A DNA stretch of 53,979 nucleotides from NCBI RefSeq assembly GCF_009372215.1, contig NZ_LWRV01000080.1, forward strand, positions 82,896 to 136,874, read 5' to 3'. Below are positions 36,894-47,673 of the stretch, piece by piece (within the stretch, counting starts at the first letter, position 1; the number at the start of each line of letters is the position of its first letter). The stretch comes from Acinetobacter portensis (GTDB lineage: Bacteria; Pseudomonadota; Gammaproteobacteria; Pseudomonadales; Moraxellaceae). The position numbers and the translations under genes were made by a program. Under the pieces are notes generated by a model. It ran no database searches. It had not been told where the DNA came from and was given only the letters and a program-made list of their open reading frames with translations.

Positions 36894-39800
36894 ATGAAAC
36901 GTATGTTGATTAATGCAACTCATGCTGAAGAAATTCGCGTTGCACTTGTCACTGGACAGCGTCTTTACGATTTCGACCTAGAGAATCGTACCCGTGAACA
37001 AAAAAAATCAAATATCTATAAAGGTCACGTCACTCGCGTTGAACCTTCATTAGAAGCAGTATTTGTAGAGTATGGCGCTGGTCGTCAAGGCTTCTTGTCA
37101 ATGCGAGAAATCGCAAACTCGTATTACAAAGCAGATCCTCGTCAAACTTCGAACATTCGTGAACTTATCACGGAAGGTACTGAGCTTTTAGTTCAAGTCG
37201 AAAAAGAAGAACGTGGTAATAAAGGTGCTGCCCTTTCAACATTTATCTCACTTGCAGGTCGTTATTTGGTACTTATGCCAAACAATCCTAAAGGTGGCGG
37301 TATTAGTCGTCAAATTTCAGGTTCAGTTCGTGAAGAATTGAAAGAAATGTTAGCGTCATTAAATACACCACGCGGTATGAGCGTTATTGTTCGTACAGCA
37401 GGTATTGGTCGCTCGAAAGAAGAATTACAGCTAGATCTTCAACATTTGTTAGATCTTTGGGCTCAAATTCAAAAGACTGCAAGCTCTGGTCCATCTCCAA
37501 TGTTGGTTCACCAAGAAGCTGGTGTTGTAACTCGTGCGATTCGTGACTATCTACGTGATGATGTTGCTGAAATCTTAATTGATTCTGAGCAAGCATATAA
37601 TGAAGCGTATAACTTCGTTAAAGCTGTAATGCCACTTCAATTAGACAAGTTAAAAACTTATACCTTAAATGAACCATTATTTGCTCATTTTGGTATTGAA
37701 AGCCAAATTCAAACGGCTTACGAACGTGAAGTTAAACTACCTTCTGGTGGTTCTATCGTTATTGACCAAACAGAAGCTTTAGTATCTGTCGATATTAACT
37801 CTGCAAAATCGACTCGTGGTCATGACGTAGAAGAAACAGCGTTAAATACTAACTTAGAAGCTGCTGAAGAAATTGCGCGCCAATTACGTTTACGTGATAT
37901 TGGTGGCTTAGTTGTGATCGATTTCATCGACATGACAAAAGACCGCAACCAACGCATGGTTGAAGCAAAACTTCGTGAAGCAACGCAAAGTGACCGTGCT
38001 CGTATTCAATTCGGTCAATTGTCTCGCTTTGGTTTAATGGAAATGAGTCGTCAACGCTTACGTCCATCTTTAGAAGAAGCAACTGGTTATGTATGTCCTC
38101 GCTGTCATGGCACTGGCATGGTACGTGACCTTCGTTCACTTTCGCTTTCTATTATGCGTAAAGTGGAAGAAATTGCGCTTCGTGAACGTCAAGGTGAAGT
38201 TCAAGTTCAAGTGCCTGTTGAAATTGCAGCATTCATGCTCAATGAAAAACGCCATACGCTTGTTTATTTAGAACAAACTTCAAATGTACGTGTAACGGTA
38301 TTGCCTCACCCGCATTTAGAAACACCTCATTACGAAATTTCATTTAACCCAGAAGGCTTCGCGCCAACAAGCTATGAACGCACAGAAGCAACGCGTAATA
38401 GCGAAAAAGAATTGGGTTATGAATCTTCTGAATGGCATTTAGAAGAAGAGCAACATGCTCAAGCTACAGCCCCTGCACCTGTTCAGCAGCAAGGCAATAA
38501 AAACCAACAAAATAATAAACGTCGCCCTCAACACGCGAATCAACAGCAAACTCAACAACCTCAAGTAAAAGCTGCTCCTGCGCAAGCTTCAGCAAGTCCT
38601 TGTGCTTGGTTAGAGAATTTGTTTGTACAAAAACAAGCTACAACTATCGATCAATCTCGTACAGCAAATACTGCTGCATCTGCGATTGAGCAAATGGTGA
38701 ATGGTGGTGCGGTAAGTCGTGGTCAATTTGGTCAAATTGGTGGTCAAGTTACAACGCAACAACACGCCCCTGTAGTTCAAGCAAACAATGCTTATTTAGC
38801 GCCTTCAACTGTTGCAAACAAGTCTGAACAACGTGATCTTACAGAGAAACCTCTAGAGCGCGAAGAAAAGACTCAACGTCCAAACAATAAGAAGCCACGC
38901 AATAATAAGCACAAAGAGCCACGTGAACAGCAAGTACAACACATACAGCAAGAAATTGCTCATCATGTACATGAAGAAGTTGTACAAGTATCACGTCAAG
39001 AACAGCGCCAAGAAGCTCGTGAAAACAAACGCACTTCTCGTCGTCAACACACGCCTAACGATCAACAACAGCATCAAGATGTTCAACAAAACATTGAACA
39101 ACAAAATTCTGTTCCACGTCGTGATCGCAACAATCAACAACGTCCAAACCGCCCAACTCGCCATCGTGACCAAAGCGTACTGAACGAACAAGCTTCTGTT
39201 CCTGAAGTTGTAGTAACGGAAACAGTAATCAATCAAAATCAGCCTAAAGTTGAAATGATTGATATCCCTCAACAAGACGTAATGCCAACAGCATTAGTGG
39301 TTAACATTGATCAAGCTCAAAGCGAAATTATTGCTTTAAGCCAAGTTAAAGAAAGCCCTGCAAAAGCTGTTGAAGTTGCAGCTGTAGAAGAAGTGAAGCA
39401 AGCTCCTGTCGCTACAACGAAAGAAGTTGCCGAGAAGAAACCGCAAGCACATAAAAAAGCTGAATCTGCGCATAAACAATCGCAACAACCAGCTAAACGT
39501 GCAAGCAACGATCCTCGTCAAAATCGTCGTCAGCGCAATGAACAGGCTCAACCTCAAATACCTGTGTTGAGACCATCTCAAGTGCCTACACTTTCACTTT
39601 ATACTGTGGATTCTTTAATCCGCCATGTATACGGTGATGACTGCTCTGTACTGATTGAACAGTTTGGATTAATTCCTACTTTTAACCGTGCATTGGCAAA
39701 ATTCACAAGTGAATATGCTGCAAGCATTGCATCTCAAACAACAAATGTTGTTGAGAAAAAACCTGTAACACGTGATGTTGAAGTAACAAAAGCAGTACTA

Positions 39801-40259
39801 GAAGCAGAACCTGCTCCTGTGCTTGACCTTACTCCACCAAAACCTGTATCAGACAATCGTGTTGCAAATGACCCGCGTGAGCGTCGTCGTTTAGCAAAAC
39901 AAGCTGCTGAACAGGCCCATGTACAGGCAAAGCAAGCACATCTTGAAGCTGAAAAAGCACAAGAAGTTGAAGTAGAAGCAGTGCAAACAGCTCCTATTGA
40001 AGCAGAGACAACAGTTGCTGTTGTAGAGCCTGTTGCCGAGGCTCAAGAGCTTGAGAAGCTTCCTGTTGAAGTAAAAGCAGAAGAAGTTATTCAAGTTCAA
40101 GAAACGACAACTGAAGTTGCTCAAGCTGAAGTAGTTTCTGAAGAACAACCTGCTGAAGACCTAAACATTGACGACAGCTCGACAAAAGAGAAACCAGCTC
40201 GCCCACGTCGTCCTCGTGGTCGTCCACCGAAAAAAGTAGACACCGCAACTGAGTCATAA
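36894..40259 (+). CDS. rne: Ribonuclease E
   Basis: Essential endonuclease for mRNA decay and rRNA/tRNA processing; scaffold of the degradosome. The N-terminal catalytic half (about 1-500) has the S1 domain, metal-binding D300 ([11 protein letters not shown]) and D343 (VIDFIDM), and the zinc-link C401/C404 (CPRCHGTG), all offset by three from E. coli. The C-terminal half (about 500-1121) is low-complexity, rich in Q, N, E, R and V, and should be disordered. It carries two NDPR motifs (872-875 and 992-995) and ends in [10 protein letters not shown] (1105-1114), which looks like an AT-hook. Weak AAGGTG ribosome site inside a small hairpin. Probably autoregulated through its leader. Confidence 0.98.
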   Translation: MKRMLINATHAEEIRVALVTGQRLYDFDLENRTREQKKSNIYKGHVTRVEPSLEAVFVEYGAGRQGFLSMREIANSYYKADPRQTSNIRELITEGTELLVQVEKEERGNKGAALSTFISLAGRYLVLMPNNPKGGGISRQISGSVREELKEMLASLNTPRGMSVIVRTAGIGRSKEELQLDLQHLLDLWAQIQKTASSGPSPMLVHQEAGVVTRAIRDYLRDDVAEILIDSEQAYNEAYNFVKAVMPLQLDKLKTYTLNEPLFAHFGIESQIQTAYEREVKLPSGGSIVIDQTEALVSVDINSAKSTRGHDVEETALNTNLEAAEEIARQLRLRDIGGLVVIDFIDMTKDRNQRMVEAKLREATQSDRARIQFGQLSRFGLMEMSRQRLRPSLEEATGYVCPRCHGTGMVRDLRSLSLSIMRKVEEIALRERQGEVQVQVPVEIAAFMLNEKRHTLVYLEQTSNVRVTVLPHPHLETPHYEISFNPEGFAPTSYERTEATRNSEKELGYESSEWHLEEEQHAQATAPAPVQQQGNKNQQNNKRRPQHANQQQTQQPQVKAAPAQASASPCAWLENLFVQKQATTIDQSRTANTAASAIEQMVNGGAVSRGQFGQIGGQVTTQQHAPVVQANNAYLAPSTVANKSEQRDLTEKPLEREEKTQRPNNKKPRNNKHKEPREQQVQHIQQEIAHHVHEEVVQVSRQEQRQEARENKRTSRRQHTPNDQQQHQDVQQNIEQQNSVPRRDRNNQQRPNRPTRHRDQSVLNEQASVPEVVVTETVINQNQPKVEMIDIPQQDVMPTALVVNIDQAQSEIIALSQVKESPAKAVEVAAVEEVKQAPVATTKEVAEKKPQAHKKAESAHKQSQQPAKRASNDPRQNRRQRNEQAQPQIPVLRPSQVPTLSLYTVDSLIRHVYGDDCSVLIEQFGLIPTFNRALAKFTSEYAASIASQTTNVVEKKPVTRDVEVTKAVLEAEPAPVLDLTPPKPVSDNRVANDPRERRRLAKQAAEQAHVQAKQAHLEAEKAQEVEVEAVQTAPIEAETTVAVVEPVAEAQELEKLPVEVKAEEVIQVQETTTEVAQAEVVSEEQPAEDLNIDDSSTKEKPARPRRPRGRPPKKVDTATES

Positions 40260-40285
40260 TTTGCTTTTTTGCAGGTGATTAAAAA

Positions 40286-40316
40286 TTCCAGTCATTTCGA
40301 TGACTGGTTTTTTTTT
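40286..40316 (+). terminator. rne terminator
   Basis: CCAGTCAT pairs with ATGACTGG around a TTCG tetraloop, followed by nine T. Confidence 0.95.
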
Positions 40317-40442
40317 GGTACTTTTGTCAATTTAGGTTGATTGCACTAGTCCGAAACGATTAAAAGACAAGTGTAGTAATTCGTTGAAATAAATCGTAAA
40401 CAAATGGGCACGATACTGATTTACGAAAATAATAGGATTCTT

Positions 40443-42284
40443 ATGAGCCACAATCAAAAAAGCGATCTCATTGGTTTTGCAGAAGTCGCAGCAAAAATCC
40501 CTAAATTCATGAGCAAGCTACCTCATTTAGTTACTGGTCTTAAGCAAGCTTATTTACGTACTTCGAACTCTCCTGCTGGCTTAGGTATTGCATTTGAAAA
40601 TGCCGTTAAGCGCAATCCTCAAGGTTGTGCATTAAAATATGAAGATCAGCAATTTTCATATAAAGAATTAAATGATTGGGCAAACCAAATTGGACATTTC
40701 TATCTTTCAATAGGCGCAAACAAAGGCGATGTTGTGGCGCTCATGATGGAAAATCGTCCCGAGTTAATTGCAACTGTTTTGGGTTTAGCAAAAATTGGCG
40801 TGACCATTGCCTTAGTCAATACATCTCAAGTAGGCAAAGTCCTTGCCCATAGCATTAACCTTGTCAAACCAATTGCAGTCATTACAGGCGCAGAATGTTG
40901 CGCATCTGTAGATGAAATTCGTGATGAGCTAGAAATCACTGAAAACCGCTTTCATTGGTTTGCAGATCAAGAAACATTAAAAGATGCAGGTGAAGCACCA
41001 AACGGCTTTATCAACCTTGCAGAAAAAATAGAAAACTTCCCTAAATTTAATACACCAACGACCCAATCTGTTCAGGGTAAAAATGGTCTATTTTATATTT
41101 ACACATCAGGCACCACAGGCTTACCTAAGGCGGTAATTTTTACCAATAGCCGTTGGACTTTGGCTTATGGCACGTACGGTCATGTCATCGATCTAAAACC
41201 TAATGATGTCATGTACTGTACCCTACCGCTGTATCATGCGACAGGTATTGTGGTGTGTTGGTGTGGTGTCATTGCAAGTAGCGCAACACTCGCAATTCGT
41301 CGTAAATACTCAACATCTTCATTCTGGAAAGATGTGAAAAAATTCGATGCCTCTGCAATTGGTTATGTCGGTGAACTTTGTCGCTATTTAATGGATGCGC
41401 CTGAGTCTGAACTTGAACAAGGTCATCGTGTTACAAAGATGATTGGTAACGGCATGCGCCCAAATATTTGGGATAAGTTTAAAGCGCGTTTTGGCATAGA
41501 AGAAGTTTTAGAGCTTTATGCATCAAGCGAAGGTAATGTAGGCTTTAGCAACGTTTTCAATTTTGACAATACCGTTGGATTCTCCCCTACACCGTATGCA
41601 GTCATTCAGTACGATAAAGAAAAAAATGAACCAGTTCATGACAAAAATGGTTGGTGCATTCGCGTTAAAAAGGGCGAAGTTGGCTTACTTATTGGGAAAA
41701 TTACGCGCAGATCACCTTTCGACGGCTATACAGATCCTGAAAAAAATAAAACGGTGATCATGACCAATGTTTTGAAAAAAGGCGATGCCTACTTTAATAC
41801 AGGCGATTTAGTTCGAGATATTGGTTTTAGACATGCACAATTTATCGATCGCTTAGGTGATACATTCCGCTGGAAAGGCGAAAATGTATCAACCACCCAA
41901 GTTGAAAACATCCTAAGTGATTATGAAAAAATTACAGCTGCAGTGGTTTATGGCGTAGAAATTCCAAATACCAATGGTCGTGCAGGCATGGCAGCTATTA
42001 CCCTGCATGATGATGTGAAATTGGATACACAAGATTTAAGTAATATGTATAGTGAATTTAAAAAGTCATTGCCTGCATATGCGGTACCTTTGTTCTTACG
42101 TATTCAAGTTACTGTTGAAACAACAGGTACATTTAAGTATCAAAAAAGCAAACTGAAAGAACAAGGCTTCGACATTACGCAAACGGATGAAAAGATTTTA
42201 GTTCTTTTACCAGGAGCTAATGCTTATTGCGAACTCACAACAGAGATTTACAACAACATCCAAAGTTATAAATATCGCTTTTAA
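40443..42284 (+). CDS. Long-chain acyl-CoA synthetase, FadD6/FATP-like
   Basis: An adenylate-forming enzyme that activates fatty acids with ATP and CoA. The P-loop signature YTSGTTGLPKAVIF lies at about 210-223; later motifs are ELYASSEGN and YFNTGDLVRD with GDTFRWKGENVS. The overall form matches the very-long-chain/FATP branch rather than classical FadD. Start taken at the ATG 40443, with AGGA 5 bases upstream, giving 613 residues; the ORF is open 13 codons further but lacks a ribosome site there. Single gene between rne and the tRNA cluster. Confidence 0.92.
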   Translation: MSHNQKSDLIGFAEVAAKIPKFMSKLPHLVTGLKQAYLRTSNSPAGLGIAFENAVKRNPQGCALKYEDQQFSYKELNDWANQIGHFYLSIGANKGDVVALMMENRPELIATVLGLAKIGVTIALVNTSQVGKVLAHSINLVKPIAVITGAECCASVDEIRDELEITENRFHWFADQETLKDAGEAPNGFINLAEKIENFPKFNTPTTQSVQGKNGLFYIYTSGTTGLPKAVIFTNSRWTLAYGTYGHVIDLKPNDVMYCTLPLYHATGIVVCWCGVIASSATLAIRRKYSTSSFWKDVKKFDASAIGYVGELCRYLMDAPESELEQGHRVTKMIGNGMRPNIWDKFKARFGIEEVLELYASSEGNVGFSNVFNFDNTVGFSPTPYAVIQYDKEKNEPVHDKNGWCIRVKKGEVGLLIGKITRRSPFDGYTDPEKNKTVIMTNVLKKGDAYFNTGDLVRDIGFRHAQFIDRLGDTFRWKGENVSTTQVENILSDYEKITAAVVYGVEIPNTNGRAGMAAITLHDDVKLDTQDLSNMYSEFKKSLPAYAVPLFLRIQVTVETTGTFKYQKSKLKEQGFDITQTDEKILVLLPGANAYCELTTEIYNNIQSYKYRF

Positions 42285-42368
42285 TAGTAAAAGTTGTTTG
42301 TTTTTTGATTATATGAAGCTTTTTTGTTTTATTTATAATCAATCACAGGCAACTTTCTTATTTTTTAC

Positions 42369-42396
42369 TTGCGCTCATTTGATATCTTGCTACAAT
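42369..42396 (+). promoter_or_regulatory. Promoter of the tRNA-Lys cluster
   Basis: TTGCGC and TACAAT are separated by 16 bases, and the first tRNA begins about 80 bases downstream. The leader contains two perfect hairpins, AAAACTC/GAGTTTT (42424-42440) and ATTCAAG/CTTGAAT (42453-42470). Confidence 0.7.
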
Positions 42397-42479
42397 ACGC
42401 TCCATCAAATGAAGTGGTGTTTCAAAACTCCTAGAGTTTTCTTGCACTACATATTCAAGTTTTCTTGAATACTGGTTCA

Positions 42480-42555
42480 GGGTCGTTAGCTCAGTTGGTA
42501 GAGCAGTAGACTTTTAATCTATTGGTCCCGCGTTCGAGTCGCGGACGACCCACCA
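42480..42555 (+). tRNA. tRNA-Lys (anticodon UUU)
   Basis: 76 bases including an encoded CCA. Acceptor GGGTCGT/ACGACCC, D-arm TAGCTCAGTTGGTAGAGCA, anticodon loop CTTTTAA, T-arm with GTTCGAGTC. Anticodon TTT is read from the loop. First of three identical copies. Confidence 0.98.
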
Positions 42556-42575
42556 TTTCCTTTGACATCCCTGAT

Positions 42576-42651
42576 GGGTCGTTAGCTCAGTTGGTAGAGC
42601 AGTAGACTTTTAATCTATTGGTCCCGCGTTCGAGTCGCGGACGACCCACCA
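42576..42651 (+). tRNA. tRNA-Lys (anticodon UUU), second copy
   Basis: Identical in all 76 bases to the first copy; 20-base spacer. CCA is encoded. Confidence 0.98.
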
Positions 42652-42654
42652 TCA

Positions 42655-42696
42655 TTCTAAAACGTCTGTTTTAGAAACCATCAAATCTAATTTGAT
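42655..42696 (+). repeat. Two perfect hairpins in the spacer before the third tRNA
   Basis: TTCTAAAAC/GTTTTAGAA (42655-42676, 9 bp, loop GTCT) and ATCAAAT/ATTTGAT (42680-42696, 7 bp, loop CTA). Probable RNA processing stems in the precursor. Confidence 0.8.
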
Positions 42697-42711
42697 ACAA
42701 AACCTTTGAAT

Positions 42712-42787
42712 GGGTCGTTAGCTCAGTTGGTAGAGCAGTAGACTTTTAATCTATTGGTCCCGCGTTCGAGTCGCGGACGACCCACCA
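42712..42787 (+). tRNA. tRNA-Lys (anticodon UUU), third copy
   Basis: Identical to the first two copies over 76 bases, CCA encoded. Confidence 0.98.
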
Positions 42788-42939
42788 TTCTTTCTTAGAG
42801 CTTCTTTCTTCCACCATGCGAAGATAACGAAATTTGCATTATTCCGACCAAGACAAACCACTCCTCTTTTGGTTCTGATTCGCCATTCTCGAAATTTTGC
42901 TCATCGATGTTGCATCATATCGTGCTTTATTGCGCCTTT

Positions 42940-42983
42940 AAAAATCTTAGATTTTTTGCACTCGAGTGAAACGTTGTTTCACT
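42940..42983 (+). repeat. Hairpins in the spacer before tRNA-Lys(CUU)
   Basis: AAAAATC/GATTTTT (42940-42956) and AGTGAAAC/GTTTCACT (42965-42983). The first ends in T6 and could act as a weak terminator; the second lies 12 bases before the fourth tRNA. Confidence 0.65.
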
Positions 42984-42995
42984 AATCCTTACTCA

Positions 42996-43071
42996 GGGTT
43001 GTTAGCTCAGTTGGTAGAGCAGTAGACTCTTAATCTATTGGTCGTGGGTTCGAACCCCACACAACCCACCA
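42996..43071 (+). tRNA. tRNA-Lys (anticodon CUU)
   Basis: Acceptor GGGTTGT/ACAACCC, the same D-arm as the UUU copies, anticodon loop CTCTTAA (anticodon CTT), T-arm GTGGGTTCGAACCCCAC, encoded CCA. The body up to base 32 is nearly the same as the UUU tRNAs, which suggests duplication followed by divergence. It reads AAG, complementing the UUU isoacceptor. Confidence 0.97.
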
Positions 43072-43105
43072 ATTATTCTATTTGTTAAAATACTTCGTTT
43101 AAGAA

Positions 43106-43135
43106 TCTAAGATATAAAAAAAGCCCCGTTTAAGG
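43106..43135 (-). terminator. Terminator of the lipoprotein gene 43146-43757
   Basis: On the minus strand AAAGTCC pairs with GGGGCTTT (one G-T pair), followed by a T-run. Stem slightly imperfect. Confidence 0.65.
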
Positions 43136-43145
43136 ACTTTATTCA

Positions 43146-43757
43146 TTATTTGATATTTTCAGGTTTTAGTTTATAAGCTTCGTGTGGAAATGGGTTTCCT
43201 TCTTGGAAAAATGTTCGATTCACATCTGTTGCATTTGCAATTCGATCCAAATTCATCGTTAGATTTTTATCTTTATCTATATCGTAAAAAAACTCAACAC
43301 CACTCACTCTTTTTAAAATAATTTGATGATTTAATTCATCATATTTCCAGTAATCTTGACGATATTGATTTTCCGAAGCAAATGTAATTGTACCTAAATG
43401 TATAACTGTTCGATGTGCCGTACCATCAGGTAGTAAATTCAGAATAAAATCTGCCGTACCTTGTTCACAGAAGACAATTGGATCTTTACAACTGACAACA
43501 ACCCGATAACGCCCTACATAAGGAAGTGCATTATCTGAAATATGATCAGCAAGACCCTCTTCATCTATAGGGGTAGCTACTTGTCCAGCAACATCTGTTA
43601 ATTTTTTACCTGTTAATGGCTCATAATCATCTTTACTTGCAGTTTGAAATGTTTCCTGTTGCTCTGTTGAAACATTATCATGGTCATCACTACATGCAGT
43701 TATTCCAAAAACAAACAGTGAAACCATGCAAGTTTGATATATTTTTCGATTCAACAC
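43146..43757 (-). CDS. Predicted lipoprotein
   Basis: A 203-residue protein with a lipoprotein signal; lipobox ITAC puts the lipidated cysteine at 22. An acidic, low-complexity linker (SDDHDNVSTEQQ and on to about residue 60) leads to a probable beta-rich domain (about 80-200). That domain contains two cysteines (VSCKDPIVFC) and a series of hydrophobic/polar alternations (FILNLLPDGTAHRTVIHLG). No family recognised. Envelope location inferred from the lipobox. Confidence 0.82.
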   Translation of the reverse strand: MLNRKIYQTCMVSLFVFGITACSDDHDNVSTEQQETFQTASKDDYEPLTGKKLTDVAGQVATPIDEEGLADHISDNALPYVGRYRVVVSCKDPIVFCEQGTADFILNLLPDGTAHRTVIHLGTITFASENQYRQDYWKYDELNHQIILKRVSGVEFFYDIDKDKNLTMNLDRIANATDVNRTFFQEGNPFPHEAYKLKPENIK

Positions 43758-44003
43758 TTACTCACCACTCACATAAAATTTAGATTAAAAACACCAAATA
43801 TATTGTTTAAAATTACTTAATAATTAACCATTTATAGTAAAAATAAACAGTTTACATCTGCATTCTATGACTCTATTTATATGTCGCATATACACAGTTA
43901 CACATTTTAACGATTTAATTTAAGACACCGCTTTAAATAAAAAAAACAAACTCCATATTTTATATTACAGCTAACTGATTTATTTCATTTTAAGGAGAAC
44001 TAG

Positions 44004-44261
44004 ATGACCAATGTTGGTTTATATCGCTCAAACCGCTCGAACATGATTGCAGGTGTAATGGGTGGTATTGCTGAACGTTTTGGTTGGAATGCAAATTTAC
44101 TACGCATTATTTTTATTGTGGTCTCTGTTATGAGCGCAGCATTTCCAGGTATTTTAGTGTATTTAATCCTATGGTTCATCATGCCTAAAAAACAAATTGA
44201 ATTACAATACACTCCAAATAATCAACAGCCTATTCGTACTGTAGGTGATGATCGCGCCTAA
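44004..44261 (+). CDS. PspC-domain protein
   Basis: An 85-residue protein with the PspC layout: YRSNRSNMIAGVMGGIAERF at the start, WNANLLRIIFIVVSVM, then a transmembrane ILVYLILWFIMPKK. PspC proteins act in the envelope phage-shock response; stand-alone copies are common in Acinetobacter. No pspA or pspF is adjacent. GGAG lies about 7-8 bases upstream. Monocistronic with its own terminator. Confidence 0.9.
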   Translation: MTNVGLYRSNRSNMIAGVMGGIAERFGWNANLLRIIFIVVSVMSAAFPGILVYLILWFIMPKKQIELQYTPNNQQPIRTVGDDRA

Positions 44262-44280
44262 TTTATTTAACTCTTTTTTT

Positions 44281-44318
44281 TGCTACGATGTTCCCCAAGA
44301 TATCGTAGCTTTTTTTTT
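44281..44318 (+). terminator. Terminator after the PspC gene
   Basis: GCTACGAT pairs with ATCGTAGC around a 12-base loop, followed by nine T. Confidence 0.9.
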
Positions 44319-44546
44319 GCATTTATATAATTTAAAATATAATAATCAATAGGTTATTGAGTTGCTTTAAGAACAACTTATTTTCAAAATTAGCAATGAT
44401 CAACATTTACACACAGACACAAGTAATCCATAAAATTAACTTTCTTTGACATCTTCATTAAAAACCATGCTACTTGATCTTTAACCTTTGCCACTCCCCT
44501 TTAAAATCCTTATAATTGAGGGCAATTTTTCTCTAATTTTAAGTGG

Positions 44547-45536
44547 ATGACCATGAGTCGCGCCATATCGCATATTGATACCTTCCAAGGCTTAATTCTT
44601 GCCTTACAAAACTATTGGGCTGAACAAGGCTGTGTAATTTTACAACCTTACGATATGGAAATGGGCGCAGGCACATTCCACACAGCAACCTTCTTACGTG
44701 CTTTAGGTCCAGAAACTTGGAATGCTGCTTACGTTCAGCCTTCACGTCGTCCTAAAGATGGTCGTTATGGTGAAAACCCAAACCGTTTGCAACACTACTA
44801 CCAATTCCAAGTAGTTCTTAAGCCAAACCCAGACAACATTCAACAGCTTTATTTAGATTCTTTAAAAGCCATTGGTATTGATCCTTTGGTTCACGATATT
44901 CGTTTTGTAGAAGATAACTGGGAATCTCCAACATTAGGCGCTTGGGGCTTAGGTTGGGAAGTTTGGCTAAATGGTATGGAGGTGACTCAGTTCACTTACT
45001 TCCAACAAGTAGGCGGTATTGAATGCTACCCTGTAACGGGCGAAATCACTTACGGTCTTGAGCGTTTAGCAATGTACTTGCAAGGCGTAGACTCAGTTTA
45101 CGATTTGGTTTGGACTAAAGGTCAGTTTGGTACAGTAACTTACGGCGATGTATTCCATCAAAATGAAGTTGAGCAATCGACTTATAACTTCGAATATGCA
45201 AACGTTGAAAAAATGTTTGAATTGTTCGATTTCTATGAAGCCGAAGCGACTCGTTTAATTGAAGCTGAACTTCCACTTCCTGCTTACGAACAAGTGATTA
45301 AGGCATCTCATAGCTTTAACTTGTTAGATGCGCGCGGTGCAATTTCGGTAACTGAACGTCAACGTTATATTTTACGTGTACGTACTTTGGCGCGTTCAAT
45401 TGCACAAAGTTATGTTGCTGCTCGTGCGAAACTTGGTTTCCCAATGGCAGAACCTGAACTTCGTGACGAAGTTTTAGCGCAGTTAAAAGCACAAGTTGAA
45501 GCAGAAGCAAAAGTTGAATCTAAGGAGAGCAAATAA
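44547..45536 (+). CDS. glyQ: Glycine-tRNA ligase alpha subunit
   Basis: Catalytic-core subunit of the heterotetrameric bacterial glycyl-tRNA synthetase. It contains [53 protein letters not shown], here recognised by their order, and [18 protein letters not shown]. 329 residues, slightly longer than in E. coli because of an acidic/lysine-rich end. Two near-adjacent ATGs at 44547 and 44553 are possible. The stop overlaps the glyS start (TAATG). Confidence 0.98.
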   Translation: MTMSRAISHIDTFQGLILALQNYWAEQGCVILQPYDMEMGAGTFHTATFLRALGPETWNAAYVQPSRRPKDGRYGENPNRLQHYYQFQVVLKPNPDNIQQLYLDSLKAIGIDPLVHDIRFVEDNWESPTLGAWGLGWEVWLNGMEVTQFTYFQQVGGIECYPVTGEITYGLERLAMYLQGVDSVYDLVWTKGQFGTVTYGDVFHQNEVEQSTYNFEYANVEKMFELFDFYEAEATRLIEAELPLPAYEQVIKASHSFNLLDARGAISVTERQRYILRVRTLARSIAQSYVAARAKLGFPMAEPELRDEVLAQLKAQVEAEAKVESKESK

Positions 45537-47605
45537 TGTCTAAACATACAGTATTGTTCGAATTAGGCTGTGAAGAACTGCCACCAAAAAGCTTAAAAAA
45601 ATTACGTGATGCTTTAAATACTGAAACTGTAAAAGGCTTAAAAGATGCAGGTTTGGCTTTCGATTCTATCGAAGCGTATGCAGCGCCACGTCGTTTAGCA
45701 TTAAAAATTGTGAATGTTGATGGCGCGCAAGCGGACACGCAAAAACGTTTTGACGGCCCTGCTAAACAAGCAGCGTTTGATGCTGAAGGTAAACCGACTA
45801 AAGCTTTAGAAGGCTTTATGCGTGGTCAAGGCATCTCTGTAGATCAAGTATCAACTTTCCAAGCAGGTAAAGTTGAAAAAGTGTGCTACTTAAAAGACGT
45901 AAAAGGTCAAAGCCTAGATGTGCTTTTACCGCAAATTTTACAAAATGCGTTGGACAACCTACCAATCGCGAAACGTATGCGTTCTGCGGCAAGCCGTACC
46001 GAATTTGTACGTCCTGTGAAATGGGTTGTATTGCTGAAAGACAACGACGTTGTTGATGCAACTATTCAAGATCACAAAGCAGGTAACGTGACATTTGGTC
46101 ACCGTTTCCATGCGCCTGAAGCTATTACTTTAACGCATGCTGATGAATATTTAGCGAAGTTAAAAGCAGCTTATGTCGTTGCAAACTTTGAAGAACGCCA
46201 AGCGATCATCGACCAACAAGTAAAAGCGTTGGCTGATGAAGTAAACGCGATTGCGATTGTGCCTGCGGATTTACGTGATGAAGTGACTGCACTTGTAGAA
46301 TGGCCTGTTGCGCTTCGTGCAAGCTTCGAAGAACGCTTCCTTGCTGTTCCTCAAGAAGCGTTGATCACAACGATGCAGGACAACCAAAAGTACTTCTGCT
46401 TAGTGAATAGCGACAATAAACTTCAACCGTACTTCATTACTGTTTCAAATATTGAGTCTAAAGATCCTGCTCAAATTATTGAAGGTAACGAGAAAGTTGT
46501 TCGTCCACGTTTGTCGGATGCTGAATTCTTCTTCTTACAAGACCAAAAACAACCGCTTGCTTCTCGTAAAGAGAAATTGGCAAACATGGTCTTCCAAGCA
46601 GAATTGGGTACGCTTTGGAACAAGTCTGAACGTATTGCGAAACTTGCTGTTGCGCTTGCGCCTATTACAGGTGCGAAAGCGGAAGATGCTGAAAAAGCTG
46701 CTCTTCTTACTAAGTGCGATTTAACGTCTGAACTTGTGGGTGAATTCCCTGAACTTCAAGGTATTGCGGGTACTTACTACGCACGTCTTGAAGGCGAAAA
46801 TGATGAAGTAAGCGATGCTTTAGGTGAGCAATATCTTCCTAAATTCGCAGGTGATGTTTTACCTAAAACTAAAACAGGTACTGCTGTTGCATTGGCTGAC
46901 CGTTTAGACACGCTCACAGGTATTTTTGGTATTGGTCAAGCGCCTACAGGTTCTAAAGACCCGTTTGCACTTCGTCGTTCTGCCATTGGTATTTTGCGTT
47001 TAGTGACTGAAAACAATCTTGATGTTTCTATTGAAGATTTAATCAAGCTTGCTTTAGCTGCCTATGGCGATGTATTGAAAGATCACGATAAGACTTTAAA
47101 CGATGCTGTTGCATTCCTTGAAGGTCGTTACCGTGCAAAATACGAAGACCAAGGCGTTGCGGTTGATGTGATTCAAGCGGTTCAAGCGTTGTCTCCAAAA
47201 TCTCCTCTTGATTTTGACAAGCGTGTAAATGCGGTTAATCATTTCCGTGCATTGCCTGAAGCTGCTGCTTTGGCTGCTGCAAACAAACGTGTTGCAAACA
47301 TTCTTGTAAACGAAGCTGAGCCGACGGGTGCTGTTGTTGAAGCAAACTTAGTTGAAGATGCTGAAAAAGCATTGTTTGCTGAACTTGCTAAAATTACGCC
47401 TGTGGTTGAGCCGTTATTTGCTGCGAAAAACTATACTGCTGCACTTTCTGCTTTAGCTACTTTACGTACACCTATTGATGCTTTCTTTAAAGATGTAAAG
47501 GTCATGGCAGATGATGCAGAGTTAAAAGCAAACCGTTTACGCTTACTTGCTCAATTACGTGATTTGTTCACAAGTGTTGCGGATATTTCGGTGTTACAGC
47601 ATTAA
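45536..47605 (+). CDS. glyS: Glycine-tRNA ligase beta subunit
   Basis: tRNA-binding subunit that partners GlyQ. 689 residues, the usual length, with the family start [22 protein letters not shown], and the HD-like domain with [30 protein letters not shown], here seen as ADRLDTL and [10 protein letters not shown]. The C-terminal anticodon-binding region has [14 protein letters not shown]. Coupled to glyQ by a one-base overlap and closed by a strong terminator. Confidence 0.98.
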   Translation: MSKHTVLFELGCEELPPKSLKKLRDALNTETVKGLKDAGLAFDSIEAYAAPRRLALKIVNVDGAQADTQKRFDGPAKQAAFDAEGKPTKALEGFMRGQGISVDQVSTFQAGKVEKVCYLKDVKGQSLDVLLPQILQNALDNLPIAKRMRSAASRTEFVRPVKWVVLLKDNDVVDATIQDHKAGNVTFGHRFHAPEAITLTHADEYLAKLKAAYVVANFEERQAIIDQQVKALADEVNAIAIVPADLRDEVTALVEWPVALRASFEERFLAVPQEALITTMQDNQKYFCLVNSDNKLQPYFITVSNIESKDPAQIIEGNEKVVRPRLSDAEFFFLQDQKQPLASRKEKLANMVFQAELGTLWNKSERIAKLAVALAPITGAKAEDAEKAALLTKCDLTSELVGEFPELQGIAGTYYARLEGENDEVSDALGEQYLPKFAGDVLPKTKTGTAVALADRLDTLTGIFGIGQAPTGSKDPFALRRSAIGILRLVTENNLDVSIEDLIKLALAAYGDVLKDHDKTLNDAVAFLEGRYRAKYEDQGVAVDVIQAVQALSPKSPLDFDKRVNAVNHFRALPEAAALAAANKRVANILVNEAEPTGAVVEANLVEDAEKALFAELAKITPVVEPLFAAKNYTAALSALATLRTPIDAFFKDVKVMADDAELKANRLRLLAQLRDLFTSVADISVLQH

Positions 47606-47628
47606 GTCTTAAATACTTGTAAAATAAA

Positions 47629-47662
47629 GAAAACCCCGCTATAAATTAGCGGGGTTTTTTAT
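47629..47662 (+). terminator. glyQS terminator
   Basis: AAACCCCGCTA pairs with TAGCGGGGTTT around a five-base loop, with T-run. Confidence 0.95.
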
Positions 47663-47673
47663 AAGTAAAAGAT

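Noticed and set aside
38923..40148. ORFs on both strands within the 3' half of rne
   Set aside because: They arise from the low-complexity Q/E/V-rich repeats of the RNase E tail; translations are repetitive and implausible.
42220..42468. 82-codon ORF between the acyl-CoA synthetase gene and the tRNAs
   Set aside because: Overlaps the end of the synthetase gene, includes the tRNA promoter and leader hairpins, and lacks a ribosome site.
42480..43071. tRNA cluster as an integration site for a mobile element
   Set aside because: No integrase, attachment-site duplication of a tRNA 3' end outside the cluster, or cargo genes were found nearby.
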